DNA of 64,000 nt from an uncultured Alphaproteobacteria bacterium (GTDB lineage Bacteria; Pseudomonadota; Alphaproteobacteria; Rhodobacterales; Rhodobacteraceae), in NCBI GenBank assembly GCA_902596605.1, contig CACJUU010000011.1, forward strand, positions 1 to 64,000, read 5' to 3'. Below are positions 9,524 through 19,036 of the stretch, in pieces (the first letter of the stretch is position 1; every line of letters begins with the position of its first letter). The notes beneath the pieces are model-generated. The model did no database searches, had not been told where the DNA came from, and saw only the letters and a program-made list of their open reading frames with translations. The position numbers and the translations under genes are program-made.

Positions 9524-10129
9524 ATGGTTGATTTTAAGTTTATATTTGATTTTGGGAGTCCAAAAACTTACCTTGTTTACAAGCTTTTGCCTGGGATAGA
9601 AAAGAGAACCAATATCAAGGCAGAGTATGTTCCAGTCCTGTTAGGTGGTATCTTTAAGTCAACTAACAATGTGTCGCCTATAGAGTCATTTAAAACGGTC
9701 CCAGCAAAAGGAAAATATGATGACTTAGATACAGCCAGATTTGTGAAAAAGCACAATATTGCATTTAACTTTAATTCAAATTTCCCTATTAATACGCTTA
9801 ACTTAATGAGGGGTGCCATATATGCTCAAGAGAATGAAATTTTTGATAAGTATGTGGAGGTCGTTTTTAAAAGCATGTGGGTTGACAACAAAAAAATGGA
9901 TGATTTGGAAGTTATTCAATCAGTTCTTTCAGAGAATGGACTACCCGTTAAGGAAATATTTGAAGGAACCCAAGATCAAAAAATAAAAGATAAGCTTATG
10001 AAAAATACAAGCGAAGCGGTTGAAAAAGGGGTATTCGGTGCTCCGAGCTTGCTAGTTAATAACGAGCTATTTTTTGGGAAAGAAACTCTACAAGATGTTG
10101 AGGAATTGCTAGTAAAAGAGGCAGGATAA
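9524..10129 (+). CDS. 2-hydroxychromene-2-carboxylate isomerase-like (DsbA-fold) protein
   Basis: FIFDFGSPKTYLVYKLLPGI..., GVFGAPSLLVNNELFFGKETL. Confidence 0.85.
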   Translation: MVDFKFIFDFGSPKTYLVYKLLPGIEKRTNIKAEYVPVLLGGIFKSTNNVSPIESFKTVPAKGKYDDLDTARFVKKHNIAFNFNSNFPINTLNLMRGAIYAQENEIFDKYVEVVFKSMWVDNKKMDDLEVIQSVLSENGLPVKEIFEGTQDQKIKDKLMKNTSEAVEKGVFGAPSLLVNNELFFGKETLQDVEELLVKEAG

Positions 10130-10134
10130 ATTTA

Positions 10135-11130
10135 ATGAAGCAGCTCATTTTAAAAACTTTGCCTAAGGCTAAATTATCCAAGGATGATTTTGAAGTGCTA
10201 GAGGTAGATAAACCGAAAATTGAAAGTGGAGAGGTGTTAATTCGAAATATACTTTTATCAATAGACGCAGCAAATAGATCGTGGATGCAAGGTAGAACGT
10301 ATAGAGATGCCGTGAGAGCTGGTGATGTCATGCCCACATATGCTATTGCCGAGGTAGTAGAAAGCAACGACTCTCAATTTAACCAAGGACAAATAGTATC
10401 AGGCGAAAGTAATTGGTCAGAATTTACTGCTGTTAAAGGATCAGCAATTATAAAACGCCCTAACGTAGGGTCTCTTTCTAACCTTCTTTCTATATATGGG
10501 ATAGCAGGATTAACAGCATATCACGGCCTCACGAAAGTTGGGCATATTAAACCCGGTGAAACGGTACTTATTTCTGCTGCAGCCGGTTCTGTCGGTATCT
10601 TAGCTGGGCAAATTGCAAAAGCAATGGGTTGCCTAGTAGTTGGTTTGGCTGGAACAGATGAAAAATGTAAGCGCTTAAAAGATGAGTTCCGGTTCGATGA
10701 TTGTATTAATTATAAAAACGTAGACCTCCTAAAGGAATTAAAAAAGGCTTGCCCCGATGGAGTGGATGTCTATTTTGACAATGTCGGTGGACAAATTCTC
10801 GAAATTGTACTTTTCAGAATGAATATGAAAGGTAGAATTGTATGCTGTGGAGCCGTAAGTCAATATGACGGCACAACCCCCATTGGCCCTCGAAATCTTC
10901 CAGGTCTTTTAATAGTAAAAAGGCTTAAAATGGAGGGATTTATAGTGATGGATTATGCTAAAGAGCATGGAAATGCTATTAAACATCTTTCCGAGATGAA
11001 TGCAGCAGGGGATATCAAGATTACTGAAGATATTACTGAAGGATTAGAAAATGCGCCAGACGCTCTGATTGGTTTATTAAATGGGGACAATTTTGGAAAG
11101 CGAATGGTACGAGTAACTGTTGATCCTTAA
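10135..11130 (+). CDS. NADP-dependent MDR oxidoreductase (CurA/leukotriene B4 dehydrogenase-like)
   Basis: ISAAAGSVGILAGQIAKAMGC, VDVYFDNVGGQILE. Confidence 0.88.
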   Translation: MKQLILKTLPKAKLSKDDFEVLEVDKPKIESGEVLIRNILLSIDAANRSWMQGRTYRDAVRAGDVMPTYAIAEVVESNDSQFNQGQIVSGESNWSEFTAVKGSAIIKRPNVGSLSNLLSIYGIAGLTAYHGLTKVGHIKPGETVLISAAAGSVGILAGQIAKAMGCLVVGLAGTDEKCKRLKDEFRFDDCINYKNVDLLKELKKACPDGVDVYFDNVGGQILEIVLFRMNMKGRIVCCGAVSQYDGTTPIGPRNLPGLLIVKRLKMEGFIVMDYAKEHGNAIKHLSEMNAAGDIKITEDITEGLENAPDALIGLLNGDNFGKRMVRVTVDP

Positions 11131-11146
11131 ATTGAAGTAAAAGAAT

Positions 11147-12841
11147 ATGGATTTTAATCAAGCTGTACAGAAGGTCCTTGATACTGAAGAATTGTTTCAG
11201 ACTGAAGATGTTGAGATAAGGGGAACGTTTTACAAAGCATTTAATAAAGTGCCGGCAGACTTACAGGAACTACTTGACTACGGAAAGACAGTAAGAGAGT
11301 GGGAAGAGTTTATCGTTTATGAAAAAGAAAAAATATCATATTTAGACTTTTGCGATCAGGTTAGTAGGGTTAGCTCCTATTTACAAAAAGAAGTAGGTAT
11401 CAAAAAAGGTGACAAAGTGGCAATTGCGATGCGCAATTACCCTGAGTATTTAGCCATATTAATGGCAGTGGCTTCTATTGGGGGTATCGTTGTCTTTGTG
11501 AATGCGTGGTGGACAACGGAGGAAATGGAATATGGGTTTGATGATAGCACAGCAAGAGTTTGCTTTGCTGATAAAGAGCGGATAGCGACAATAAAACCAT
11601 TTGCGAAAAAGAAAAGTATCAAGTTATTTTCCGTTAGATATATAGATGATCCTGAGATCGAAAAATATGATGACATTGTAAATAATTTTGAACGAGTTGA
11701 CCTGATTGATGTGGACTTAAAGCCAGATGACGACTTTGCTATTATGTACACATCAGGATCTACAGGGCATCCAAAAGGGGTTGTGTTAACCCACAGAGGT
11801 GCGATAACAGCAACTTTTTCATGGCTAATGGCTGAAAGAGTTGGAGGTCTTTTGGCTGATCCCGAAAAGCTTGCGAGAAGAAGAGCTTCAAGTGTTCTAC
11901 TCCTATCACCATTGTTCCATGTTAATGGATCGCACCCAAATTTTTTCTATTCTATTGCAAGAGGATCCAAGATTGTTTTGATGTATAGATGGGATCCTGC
12001 GAAAGCAATTGATATTATTCGTGACGAGGTAATTACCAGAATAACCGCTGTACCGACTGTAGTAGCAGACCTTGTGCAACAGGCAAGAGACCAAAATGTA
12101 TCTCTGGAAACTCTTGAATTTCTGGGTGCGGGTGGAGCTAAAAGACCGGCTGCCCAGGTTGGAGTTGAAAAACAAGCTTTGCCTCTTGCAGATATTGCGT
12201 CTGGATATGGAATGACTGAAACAAACGCCTTAGGGTTAGGTATATCAGGTGATGAGTATGTTGAAAAGCCGGAGTTAGCTGGAAGGCTCTATCCTCCACT
12301 ACAAGAAATTAAAATCGTAGATGATAATGATGTTCGATTGCCAAATGGACAACTCGGTGAGATCTGTCTAAAAAGCCCAGCAAATATGAGGTGCTATTTT
12401 AATAAGAAAAAGGAAACAGATGCTGTCTTAAAGGATGGATGGATGCATACTGGGGACTTAGGAATTTTAGATAATGAAGGACTTGTAACAATAGTGGATC
12501 GAAAGAAGAATATCATAATTAGAGGTGGAGAAAACATCTCATGTTTAGAAGTAGAGGGCGCTCTACAGAAGTTCCCTGGTGTTATTGAGTCTGTTGTTTT
12601 TTCTGTTCCGGAAAAAAGATTTGGGGAAGAAGTAGGTGCTTGTATTAATATGTCTGGAGATGCGAAAGATAAAAATGAAGAAATATCCTCTTTTTTGAAA
12701 GATAAATTAGCACATTTCAAGATACCTGTTCATTATTGGTGGGTAAATCGGTCTCTACCAAGGGGTGCAACCGATAAGTTTGATAGGATAAAAATCAAAG
12801 AATTGTGTCTGAATAATAGTTGGGGTGATGAAGATGGATGA
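11147..12841 (+). CDS. AMP-dependent acyl-CoA synthetase/ligase
   Basis: YTSGSTGHPKGVVLTHRG, SGYGMTET, GWMHTGDLG, IDRKKN-type core. Confidence 0.92.
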   Translation: MDFNQAVQKVLDTEELFQTEDVEIRGTFYKAFNKVPADLQELLDYGKTVREWEEFIVYEKEKISYLDFCDQVSRVSSYLQKEVGIKKGDKVAIAMRNYPEYLAILMAVASIGGIVVFVNAWWTTEEMEYGFDDSTARVCFADKERIATIKPFAKKKSIKLFSVRYIDDPEIEKYDDIVNNFERVDLIDVDLKPDDDFAIMYTSGSTGHPKGVVLTHRGAITATFSWLMAERVGGLLADPEKLARRRASSVLLLSPLFHVNGSHPNFFYSIARGSKIVLMYRWDPAKAIDIIRDEVITRITAVPTVVADLVQQARDQNVSLETLEFLGAGGAKRPAAQVGVEKQALPLADIASGYGMTETNALGLGISGDEYVEKPELAGRLYPPLQEIKIVDDNDVRLPNGQLGEICLKSPANMRCYFNKKKETDAVLKDGWMHTGDLGILDNEGLVTIVDRKKNIIIRGGENISCLEVEGALQKFPGVIESVVFSVPEKRFGEEVGACINMSGDAKDKNEEISSFLKDKLAHFKIPVHYWWVNRSLPRGATDKFDRIKIKELCLNNSWGDEDG

Positions 12842-14111
12842 ACAGAACTATATTTTGGAATCAGAGAAAAAAGTTCTGGATATTATAGGTTTACCAGAAA
12901 GTTTGCCTAGAAGAGAAATTAATGCGGTCGGAATAATTGGGGCTGGTACGATGGGCGGTGGTATAGCAATGAATTTTGCAAACGTGGGAATTCGGGCTCA
13001 TATTATTGAAACAAGCCAAGATCAACTAGACACAGGGATATTTAACATAAGCAATAATTATGAAAGATCTGTTAACAGAGGTAAAGTTTCAAAGGAAGAA
13101 GTAACTGATCGCTTGAAACTGATCACCTCATCAACTCGATTAACTGATTTAGGGCACTGCGATTTGATTGTTGAAGCTGTTTATGAGGACTTAGATTTAA
13201 AAAAAAACATATTTAAAGAGCTAGATAAAATTGCTAGGCCGTTCTCAATCTTAGCCACAAACACATCAGCGTTGGATATAAATCAAATTGCTTTGTCTAC
13301 ACTTAGACCGGATGACGTAATTGGACTTCATTTTTTTTCGCCGGCAAATGTAATGAAACTTGTAGAAATTGTGCGGGCTAAGTTTACTAGTGATGTCGTT
13401 GTTGCAACTAGTCTATCATTGGTAAAGAAAATTAATAAAATACCAACAATTGTGGGCGTTTGTCCTGGATTTGTTGGTAATAGAATTTTGTTTGCTCGCC
13501 AAAAACAAGCCTTAAATATGCTTTATGATGGCTTAATGCCCTGGGATATTGATAAGGCGTTAAATGATTTTGGTTTTAAAATGGGGCCTTTCCAAATGTC
13601 TGACTTGGCGGGGTTAGATATAGGTTGGAAAAAAGGAGAAAAGACAACAAATCCCATCAGAGATGCGCTATGTGAATTGGATAGAAGAGGTCAGAAAACC
13701 AGTGCTGGGTATTATGATTATGATGAGAACAGAGTTCCAAGAATATCCAAAATGACCGAAGAGTTAATAAAAGATATTACTGGAAAAGAAAAAGCAAAAA
13801 ATATGGAAAGTGCTGAGATAATTGAACAGTGTATTTTCCCAATGGTAAATGAGGCACTATTAATTTTAGAAGAAGGAATGGCACAAAGACCCTCTGATAT
13901 TGATGTGGTATGGCTTAATGGCTATGGGTTCCCACGAGATAAAGGAGGTCTGTTGTTTTGGGCAAACAAAATTGGCAGTACTCGAATTTTGGATGGCCTA
14001 AAGAAAATGGAAGATAGTGGCATGGAGATTAATATATCTGGAATGCTAAAAGATATGGTTAAGAAGAATAAAAACATCTTTGACACAGCAGATCAAAAAA
14101 TCAGAGTATAG
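12828..14111 (+). CDS. 3-hydroxyacyl-CoA dehydrogenase
   Basis: VGIIGAGTMGGGIAMNFANVG, LHFFSPANVMKLVEIV, PGFVGNRI; overlaps the ligase stop. Confidence 0.92.
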   Translation: MKMDEQNYILESEKKVLDIIGLPESLPRREINAVGIIGAGTMGGGIAMNFANVGIRAHIIETSQDQLDTGIFNISNNYERSVNRGKVSKEEVTDRLKLITSSTRLTDLGHCDLIVEAVYEDLDLKKNIFKELDKIARPFSILATNTSALDINQIALSTLRPDDVIGLHFFSPANVMKLVEIVRAKFTSDVVVATSLSLVKKINKIPTIVGVCPGFVGNRILFARQKQALNMLYDGLMPWDIDKALNDFGFKMGPFQMSDLAGLDIGWKKGEKTTNPIRDALCELDRRGQKTSAGYYDYDENRVPRISKMTEELIKDITGKEKAKNMESAEIIEQCIFPMVNEALLILEEGMAQRPSDIDVVWLNGYGFPRDKGGLLFWANKIGSTRILDGLKKMEDSGMEINISGMLKDMVKKNKNIFDTADQKIRV

Positions 14112-14122
14112 GAGGTGCTTAA

Positions 14123-14905
14123 ATGGAGTATGAATTTGTAAAAGTTGAGAAAAGAGACCACATCTCAATAGTAACAATAAATAGACCTGAGGTTTATAAT
14201 GCCGTCCATCCTCCGCTAAGCTTAGAACTGGATCAAGTCTGGAATGAGTTTATTGAAGATAGTCAGCAATGGGTTGCCGTTTTAACTGGAGCTGGAGACA
14301 AAGCTTTTTCTGCTGGAAACGATCTGAAATACTCAGCGCAACCAGGAAAATATAAAGTTCAGCAACCAAAAAGTGGTTTTGCGGGGCTGACAAATAGATT
14401 TGATCGTACCAAACCTATCATAGCAGCAGTAAATGGGTTTGCTATGGGTGGTGGAATGGAAACAGCTCTCTCGTGTGATATTATTCTGGCATCAGAAAAC
14501 GCGAAATTTGCTTTGCCAGAAGTAAAAGTTGGTTTTTTTGCAGCCGCTGGCGGGGTTCAACGACTTAGTAGACAAATAGGCAAAAAGGCAGCACTCGAAA
14601 TGATACTAACAGGGCGTAGTGTGGATGCTAAAGAAGCTCTAAAGCTGGGTATTATTAATGAGGTTTTTCCACAGGCTGAATTATTGGATAAGGCTATTCA
14701 AAAGGCTGAGGTAATAGCGGGCAATTGTCCATCTTCTGTGAAGTATTCTTTAGAGGCTTTAAATCATATGGATCAGTTGGAAGAGATGTCATCAGCGCTT
14801 GAAAAAAGTTATGAGCTTATAGACTTATTAAGGCAAACAGAGGATCACAAAGAGGGAGTGTCCGCATTCGTTGAAAAGCGTGCTCCACAATGGAAGAATA
14901 AGTAA
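14123..14905 (+). CDS. Enoyl-CoA hydratase-related protein (crotonase)
   Basis: INRPEVYNAV, AGDKAFSAGNDLK, GFAMGGGMETALSCDI. Confidence 0.9.
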   Translation: MEYEFVKVEKRDHISIVTINRPEVYNAVHPPLSLELDQVWNEFIEDSQQWVAVLTGAGDKAFSAGNDLKYSAQPGKYKVQQPKSGFAGLTNRFDRTKPIIAAVNGFAMGGGMETALSCDIILASENAKFALPEVKVGFFAAAGGVQRLSRQIGKKAALEMILTGRSVDAKEALKLGIINEVFPQAELLDKAIQKAEVIAGNCPSSVKYSLEALNHMDQLEEMSSALEKSYELIDLLRQTEDHKEGVSAFVEKRAPQWKNK

Positions 14906-14929
14906 TCTTAGGTAAAGAAAGGAATTTTA

Positions 14930-15703
14930 ATGTCTACACTGTTTAGTCTTGAAGGAAAAAATTGTTTAGTTATTGGGGCGTCAAAAGGTATAGGGAGAGC
15001 TATGGCATTAGCCTTGGCTGAACATGGTGCAAATGTAGTAATATCAAGCCGTAAACAAGATCAATTAGAAGAAACGGCAAATGAATTAAACTCCCAGATC
15101 GGAGGTAAAAAAATCGTACCGATAGCTGCTAATGCCGGGCGCAAAGAAGATTTGAGTCAACTGGTTGAAGGAACAAATAAAGCTATTGGCAAGATCGATG
15201 TTTTAATTGGAAATGCGGGGGTAAACCCACATTACGGACCTATGTCAGCCATATCCGATGAGGCATTTGACAAAACAATGGCAACAAATGTGAAATCAAA
15301 CCATTGGCTATGTCAAATGGTTGCACCTGATATGGTAGCTAGGGGAGGTGGATCAATCATGATTACATCAAGTGTTGGCGCATTTGAGCCATCCCTACAA
15401 TTAGGAACTTATGCGATTTCAAAGTTAGCCGTTATTGGCCTCGTTAGAAATTTAGCCGCAGAATATGGTGCAAAAAAAATTAGAGTAAATGCCATATGTC
15501 CTGCAATAATTAAAACAGATTTTGCGAGGGCATTATGGGACGATGATACAAAGGCAAAAGACGCAATAGCGAAGATACCTCTTGGTCGTTTAGGAGAGCC
15601 TGAGGATTTACAAGGACTAGCTGTATTTCTGGCTTCAAATGCAAGTAGTTACATTACAGGTCAGGCAATGACTATATGTGGTGGTGGATATATGTGGCGA
15701 TAA
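14930..15703 (+). CDS. SDR family oxidoreductase
   Basis: VIGASKGIGRAMA, YAISKLAVIGL, YITGQAMTICGGGYMW. Confidence 0.9.
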   Translation: MSTLFSLEGKNCLVIGASKGIGRAMALALAEHGANVVISSRKQDQLEETANELNSQIGGKKIVPIAANAGRKEDLSQLVEGTNKAIGKIDVLIGNAGVNPHYGPMSAISDEAFDKTMATNVKSNHWLCQMVAPDMVARGGGSIMITSSVGAFEPSLQLGTYAISKLAVIGLVRNLAAEYGAKKIRVNAICPAIIKTDFARALWDDDTKAKDAIAKIPLGRLGEPEDLQGLAVFLASNASSYITGQAMTICGGGYMWR

Positions 15704-15717
15704 AAAAGGAGTTAGAT

Positions 15718-16488
15718 ATGGATATTAAAGATAGAGTGATAGTTGTAACTGGAGCCGCCAGCGGAATTGGAAAGTCTCTCGTTAAAATCTTTTATAAACA
15801 TGGAGCAAAGCACGTCGTTAGCGCTGATGTAAACATTGAGGGTATTAAGGAAGTCGCAAAAGAATATGGTGGGACTGCGATGAAATGCGATGTTAGCCGA
15901 GAAGGAGACATTGCAAAGGTTATAAGAACTACAGAGAGAGAGATTGGCCCAATATCAATTTTTTGCTCGAATGCAGGCATAGGTCACTTAGGAGGAATAG
16001 AAGTGCCCAATGATGATTGGCAAAAAATATGGGAGATTAATTTGATGTCACATGTCTGGGCTGCTAGACACTTAGTCCCTTTGATGGAGAAAAGGGGAGA
16101 GGGATATTTATTAAATACTGCTTCTGCAGCTGGTCTTTTGTCACAGGTGGGAGACGCGTCCTATTCAACGACCAAACATGCCGCGATTGGCTTAGGAGAG
16201 TGGCTTGCTTTTTCTTACGCTAAGAAAGGTATAAAGGTTTCTATGCTATGTCCACAGGGCGTTAGAACTGCGATGACGGATGGATTAGATCCAGAGCTTG
16301 CTGTTGCAATGAAAGATGGAATGCTTGAGCCTGACGAGGTTGCCGAAGAGTGTGTGAAAACCATAAAAGAAGAGCGTTTCTTGGTATTGCCTCATCCTGT
16401 TGTTAAAAAATATATTCAATATAAAATATCAGATTACGATGGATGGCTCGCTGGAATGTCTAAATTAAACGAACGATTTAGGTATTAG
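15718..16488 (+). CDS. SDR family oxidoreductase
   Basis: VTGAASGIGKSLV, YSTTKHAAIGL; ATG at 15718 follows AAGGAG. Confidence 0.9.
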   Translation: MDIKDRVIVVTGAASGIGKSLVKIFYKHGAKHVVSADVNIEGIKEVAKEYGGTAMKCDVSREGDIAKVIRTTEREIGPISIFCSNAGIGHLGGIEVPNDDWQKIWEINLMSHVWAARHLVPLMEKRGEGYLLNTASAAGLLSQVGDASYSTTKHAAIGLGEWLAFSYAKKGIKVSMLCPQGVRTAMTDGLDPELAVAMKDGMLEPDEVAEECVKTIKEERFLVLPHPVVKKYIQYKISDYDGWLAGMSKLNERFRY

Positions 16489-17347
16489 GTCTGCGTTTTA
16501 GGGGACGCATCAAACCCTCTTGAGCAACACTTGCAACTAGAGTTCCATCTTGTGAAAAAACCTTTCCTCGATTAAGGCTCCTCGCTGCTCCTGAAAATGG
16601 GCTATCCATTTCATATAAGTACCAATCATTAAAGTTAATCTTTTCATGAAACCACATGGCATGATCCAAACTAGCTAGCATAACGTCTCCAGAATAAGCT
16701 GAAACACCGTGAGGACGGTTGCCAGAGCCCAACAAGGATACATCAGAGGCATATGCTAGAAAGCAATGATGCACCCACTGCTCTTTGGTATCAAGGTTCC
16801 CATCCACCTTAAACCACAAAAAGTTTTTGTCTGAAGTGGGCTCTGGATTAAACAAGTCAGGTGGGTCAACATCTCTTATTTCAATCGGCTTTGGGTTTAA
16901 AAAATTCTTTCGCCTTTTTTCTGGAACCTTATCCGCAATAAGTTTCCTTTGTTCATTCCTGTTAAGAACTCCTGAAGGTCCTTTCACATCTTTCATTTTA
17001 TGCTGATGAGACCAACCCTCTTCCTCAATGTGAAAGGACGCTGCCATATTAAATATTTGTTTTCCATTTTGTATGGCAACTACTCTTCTCGTTGTGAAGC
17101 TTCCTCCATCTCTTGCTCTATCAACCTCGTAAATGATAGGTGTAGATGGATCTCCGGGTCTTATAAAGTAAGCATGAAGAGAATGACAGAGTCGTTCTTC
17201 AACAGTTTTATATGCCGCGGCTAGTGCTTGCGCAATAACGTGGCCACCAAAAACTCTTGATGCAACCTCACCGCCTTCTCCTTGCCCACGAAAAAGATTA
17301 CGATCTAGAGTTTCTATATCAAGTAGTTTTTCTATTTTCTCTTTCAT
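16478..17347 (-). CDS. tesB: Acyl-CoA thioesterase II (TesB family)
   Basis: FRGQGEGGEVASRVFGGHVIAQALAAA, SLHAYFIRPGDPSTPIIYEVDRARDGGSFTTRRV. Confidence 0.92.
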   Translation of the reverse strand: MKEKIEKLLDIETLDRNLFRGQGEGGEVASRVFGGHVIAQALAAAYKTVEERLCHSLHAYFIRPGDPSTPIIYEVDRARDGGSFTTRRVVAIQNGKQIFNMAASFHIEEEGWSHQHKMKDVKGPSGVLNRNEQRKLIADKVPEKRRKNFLNPKPIEIRDVDPPDLFNPEPTSDKNFLWFKVDGNLDTKEQWVHHCFLAYASDVSLLGSGNRPHGVSAYSGDVMLASLDHAMWFHEKINFNDWYLYEMDSPFSGAARSLNRGKVFSQDGTLVASVAQEGLMRPLKRRPNT

Positions 17348-18369
17348 AGTGCCTTCATTAATTCATATGCTCGTGCTGCTAGTTTTGGAACAGACAAAGT
17401 TTCACGATTTGAGCGTTCAGGGTTAGCGGCAATTCCTGAGAGAGCCCTCTTTTTCACTCCTTGTATCACACACGCCATTCGGAAAAAACAGAATGCGAGA
17501 TAAAAATTAAAATCTTTTATATATTCTATATCTCTAAACCTACAATATTCTTTGATAAATTCTTCATCGCTAGGTATCCCTAGAGGGCCTCGTTTAATAC
17601 CCTGTAGTCCTCTGCTAATTTTTCCCGCAGTTTGTTCCCACTGCATGATTAAAGATGCGAGGTCAGCGATGGGGTGGCCAGTTGTGCAAATCTCCCAGTC
17701 TATTATTGCCAAGAGTTTAGGCTCATTTTTATCAAAAATCATGTTATCAAGCCGAAAATCACCATGAACTAACGAACGAGAAGAGTTATCGATAGGTATC
17801 TTTTTTGGAAGCTCCTCCATCATTTCGTTCATTTCACTAATTTTTTCTGTTTCCGATGACAAATATTGTTTTGCCCACCTGCTTATCTGTCTTTCATAGT
17901 AATTCCCGTCCGCACCAAAATCTGTTAAACCTACCACATCGATATTTACTTCATGTAACGAAGACAACCCTCTATTTATTTCGCTAAAAACCTTTGCCCT
18001 ATCTTTTTTTGTTAAACTTGGTAAAGCAGGGTCCTCATATACTATTCCGTCCACGAACTCCATTATATAGAAATCTACACCCAAAATTGATTGGTCATCA
18101 CAATAATGAACCATTTTCGCGACGGGTACAGGCGTATCATACAGAGCCTTTTGCACCCTATATTCTCGGTCTATAGCATGTGCCGATTTTAATAAGGGCC
18201 CATCAGGTTTTCTCCTTATCACATAACTAGCTGTACCTGTCTCCAGTAAAAAGGTTGGGTTCGATTGGCCAATAGAGAACTTCTTCACATTTTTTAAATG
18301 TGAAAATCCCTCAATATTATCTGCAAGATAGGGAATAAGTTTTTCTTTGTTTAATGGATCTCCAGACAT
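17344..18369 (-). CDS. APH-family phosphotransferase (ACAD10/11 N-terminal-like)
   Basis: QSNPTFLLETGTASYVIRRKPDGPLLKSAHAIDREYRV, LVHGDFRLDNMIFD, IIDWEICTTGHPIADL. Confidence 0.88.
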   Translation of the reverse strand: MSGDPLNKEKLIPYLADNIEGFSHLKNVKKFSIGQSNPTFLLETGTASYVIRRKPDGPLLKSAHAIDREYRVQKALYDTPVPVAKMVHYCDDQSILGVDFYIMEFVDGIVYEDPALPSLTKKDRAKVFSEINRGLSSLHEVNIDVVGLTDFGADGNYYERQISRWAKQYLSSETEKISEMNEMMEELPKKIPIDNSSRSLVHGDFRLDNMIFDKNEPKLLAIIDWEICTTGHPIADLASLIMQWEQTAGKISRGLQGIKRGPLGIPSDEEFIKEYCRFRDIEYIKDFNFYLAFCFFRMACVIQGVKKRALSGIAANPERSNRETLSVPKLAARAYELMKAL

Positions 18370-18373
18370 TCTC

Positions 18374-19021
18374 TTAACTATAAGTCAGCAAGTGAGCATT
18401 ATCTCCATCGAATTGTGGTGCGGAGTTAAAGCTGTGAAGGTAAAAGGCTTTGGGAGTGTAAATGAACTTGGAGATTGATGTGTTTTTTATTTGTAAGTTT
18501 AATGTCATCATTTCTTCTTTAGGAGCATTGAGGGTTGTTGCTACCACCCTACTTATTGGTCCTCCAGATGTGACAACTACAACTTGTTTGCAATCAAGAT
18601 CACAACTAAACTCGAGTGCACTGCTAATTCTAGAGGAAAAATCTTCCCAACTTTCTGTTGCATTTGGTAATTTAGCATTCATCCAGTTAGTTACTGTTGA
18701 TCGAAGAGTTTTAAAGTGAGTTTTTCTGTCCGTAAAAATCTCTTCAGGGATATTTGGGCCAAACTCTGCTAACAACAAGTCTCTAAAGTCATATTCATTC
18801 CATCCAGGATGCTTATCAACTTGGCATTTCAAATTAAAGTTTTCTAGCGTTTGCAGGTGCCTCTTTTGTGTTCCTATTACAACTCTGTCCGGAGATATAT
18901 TTAGATTATCGAACAAGGATCCCAAAAGCGCAGCTTGGTCATGACCTAACTCCGATAAATTATCATAGTTTTCATGACCAAAAGATGCCTGAGCATGTCT
19001 AATAAGAATTAGCTCACTCAT
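18374..19021 (-). CDS. Histidine phosphatase (phosphoglycerate mutase-like) family protein
   Basis: LILIRHAQASFGHENYDNLSELGHDQAALLG. Confidence 0.88.
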   Translation of the reverse strand: MSELILIRHAQASFGHENYDNLSELGHDQAALLGSLFDNLNISPDRVVIGTQKRHLQTLENFNLKCQVDKHPGWNEYDFRDLLLAEFGPNIPEEIFTDRKTHFKTLRSTVTNWMNAKLPNATESWEDFSSRISSALEFSCDLDCKQVVVVTSGGPISRVVATTLNAPKEEMMTLNLQIKNTSISKFIYTPKAFYLHSFNSAPQFDGDNAHLLTYS

Positions 19022-19036
19022 GAGTATAGAAAGCTT

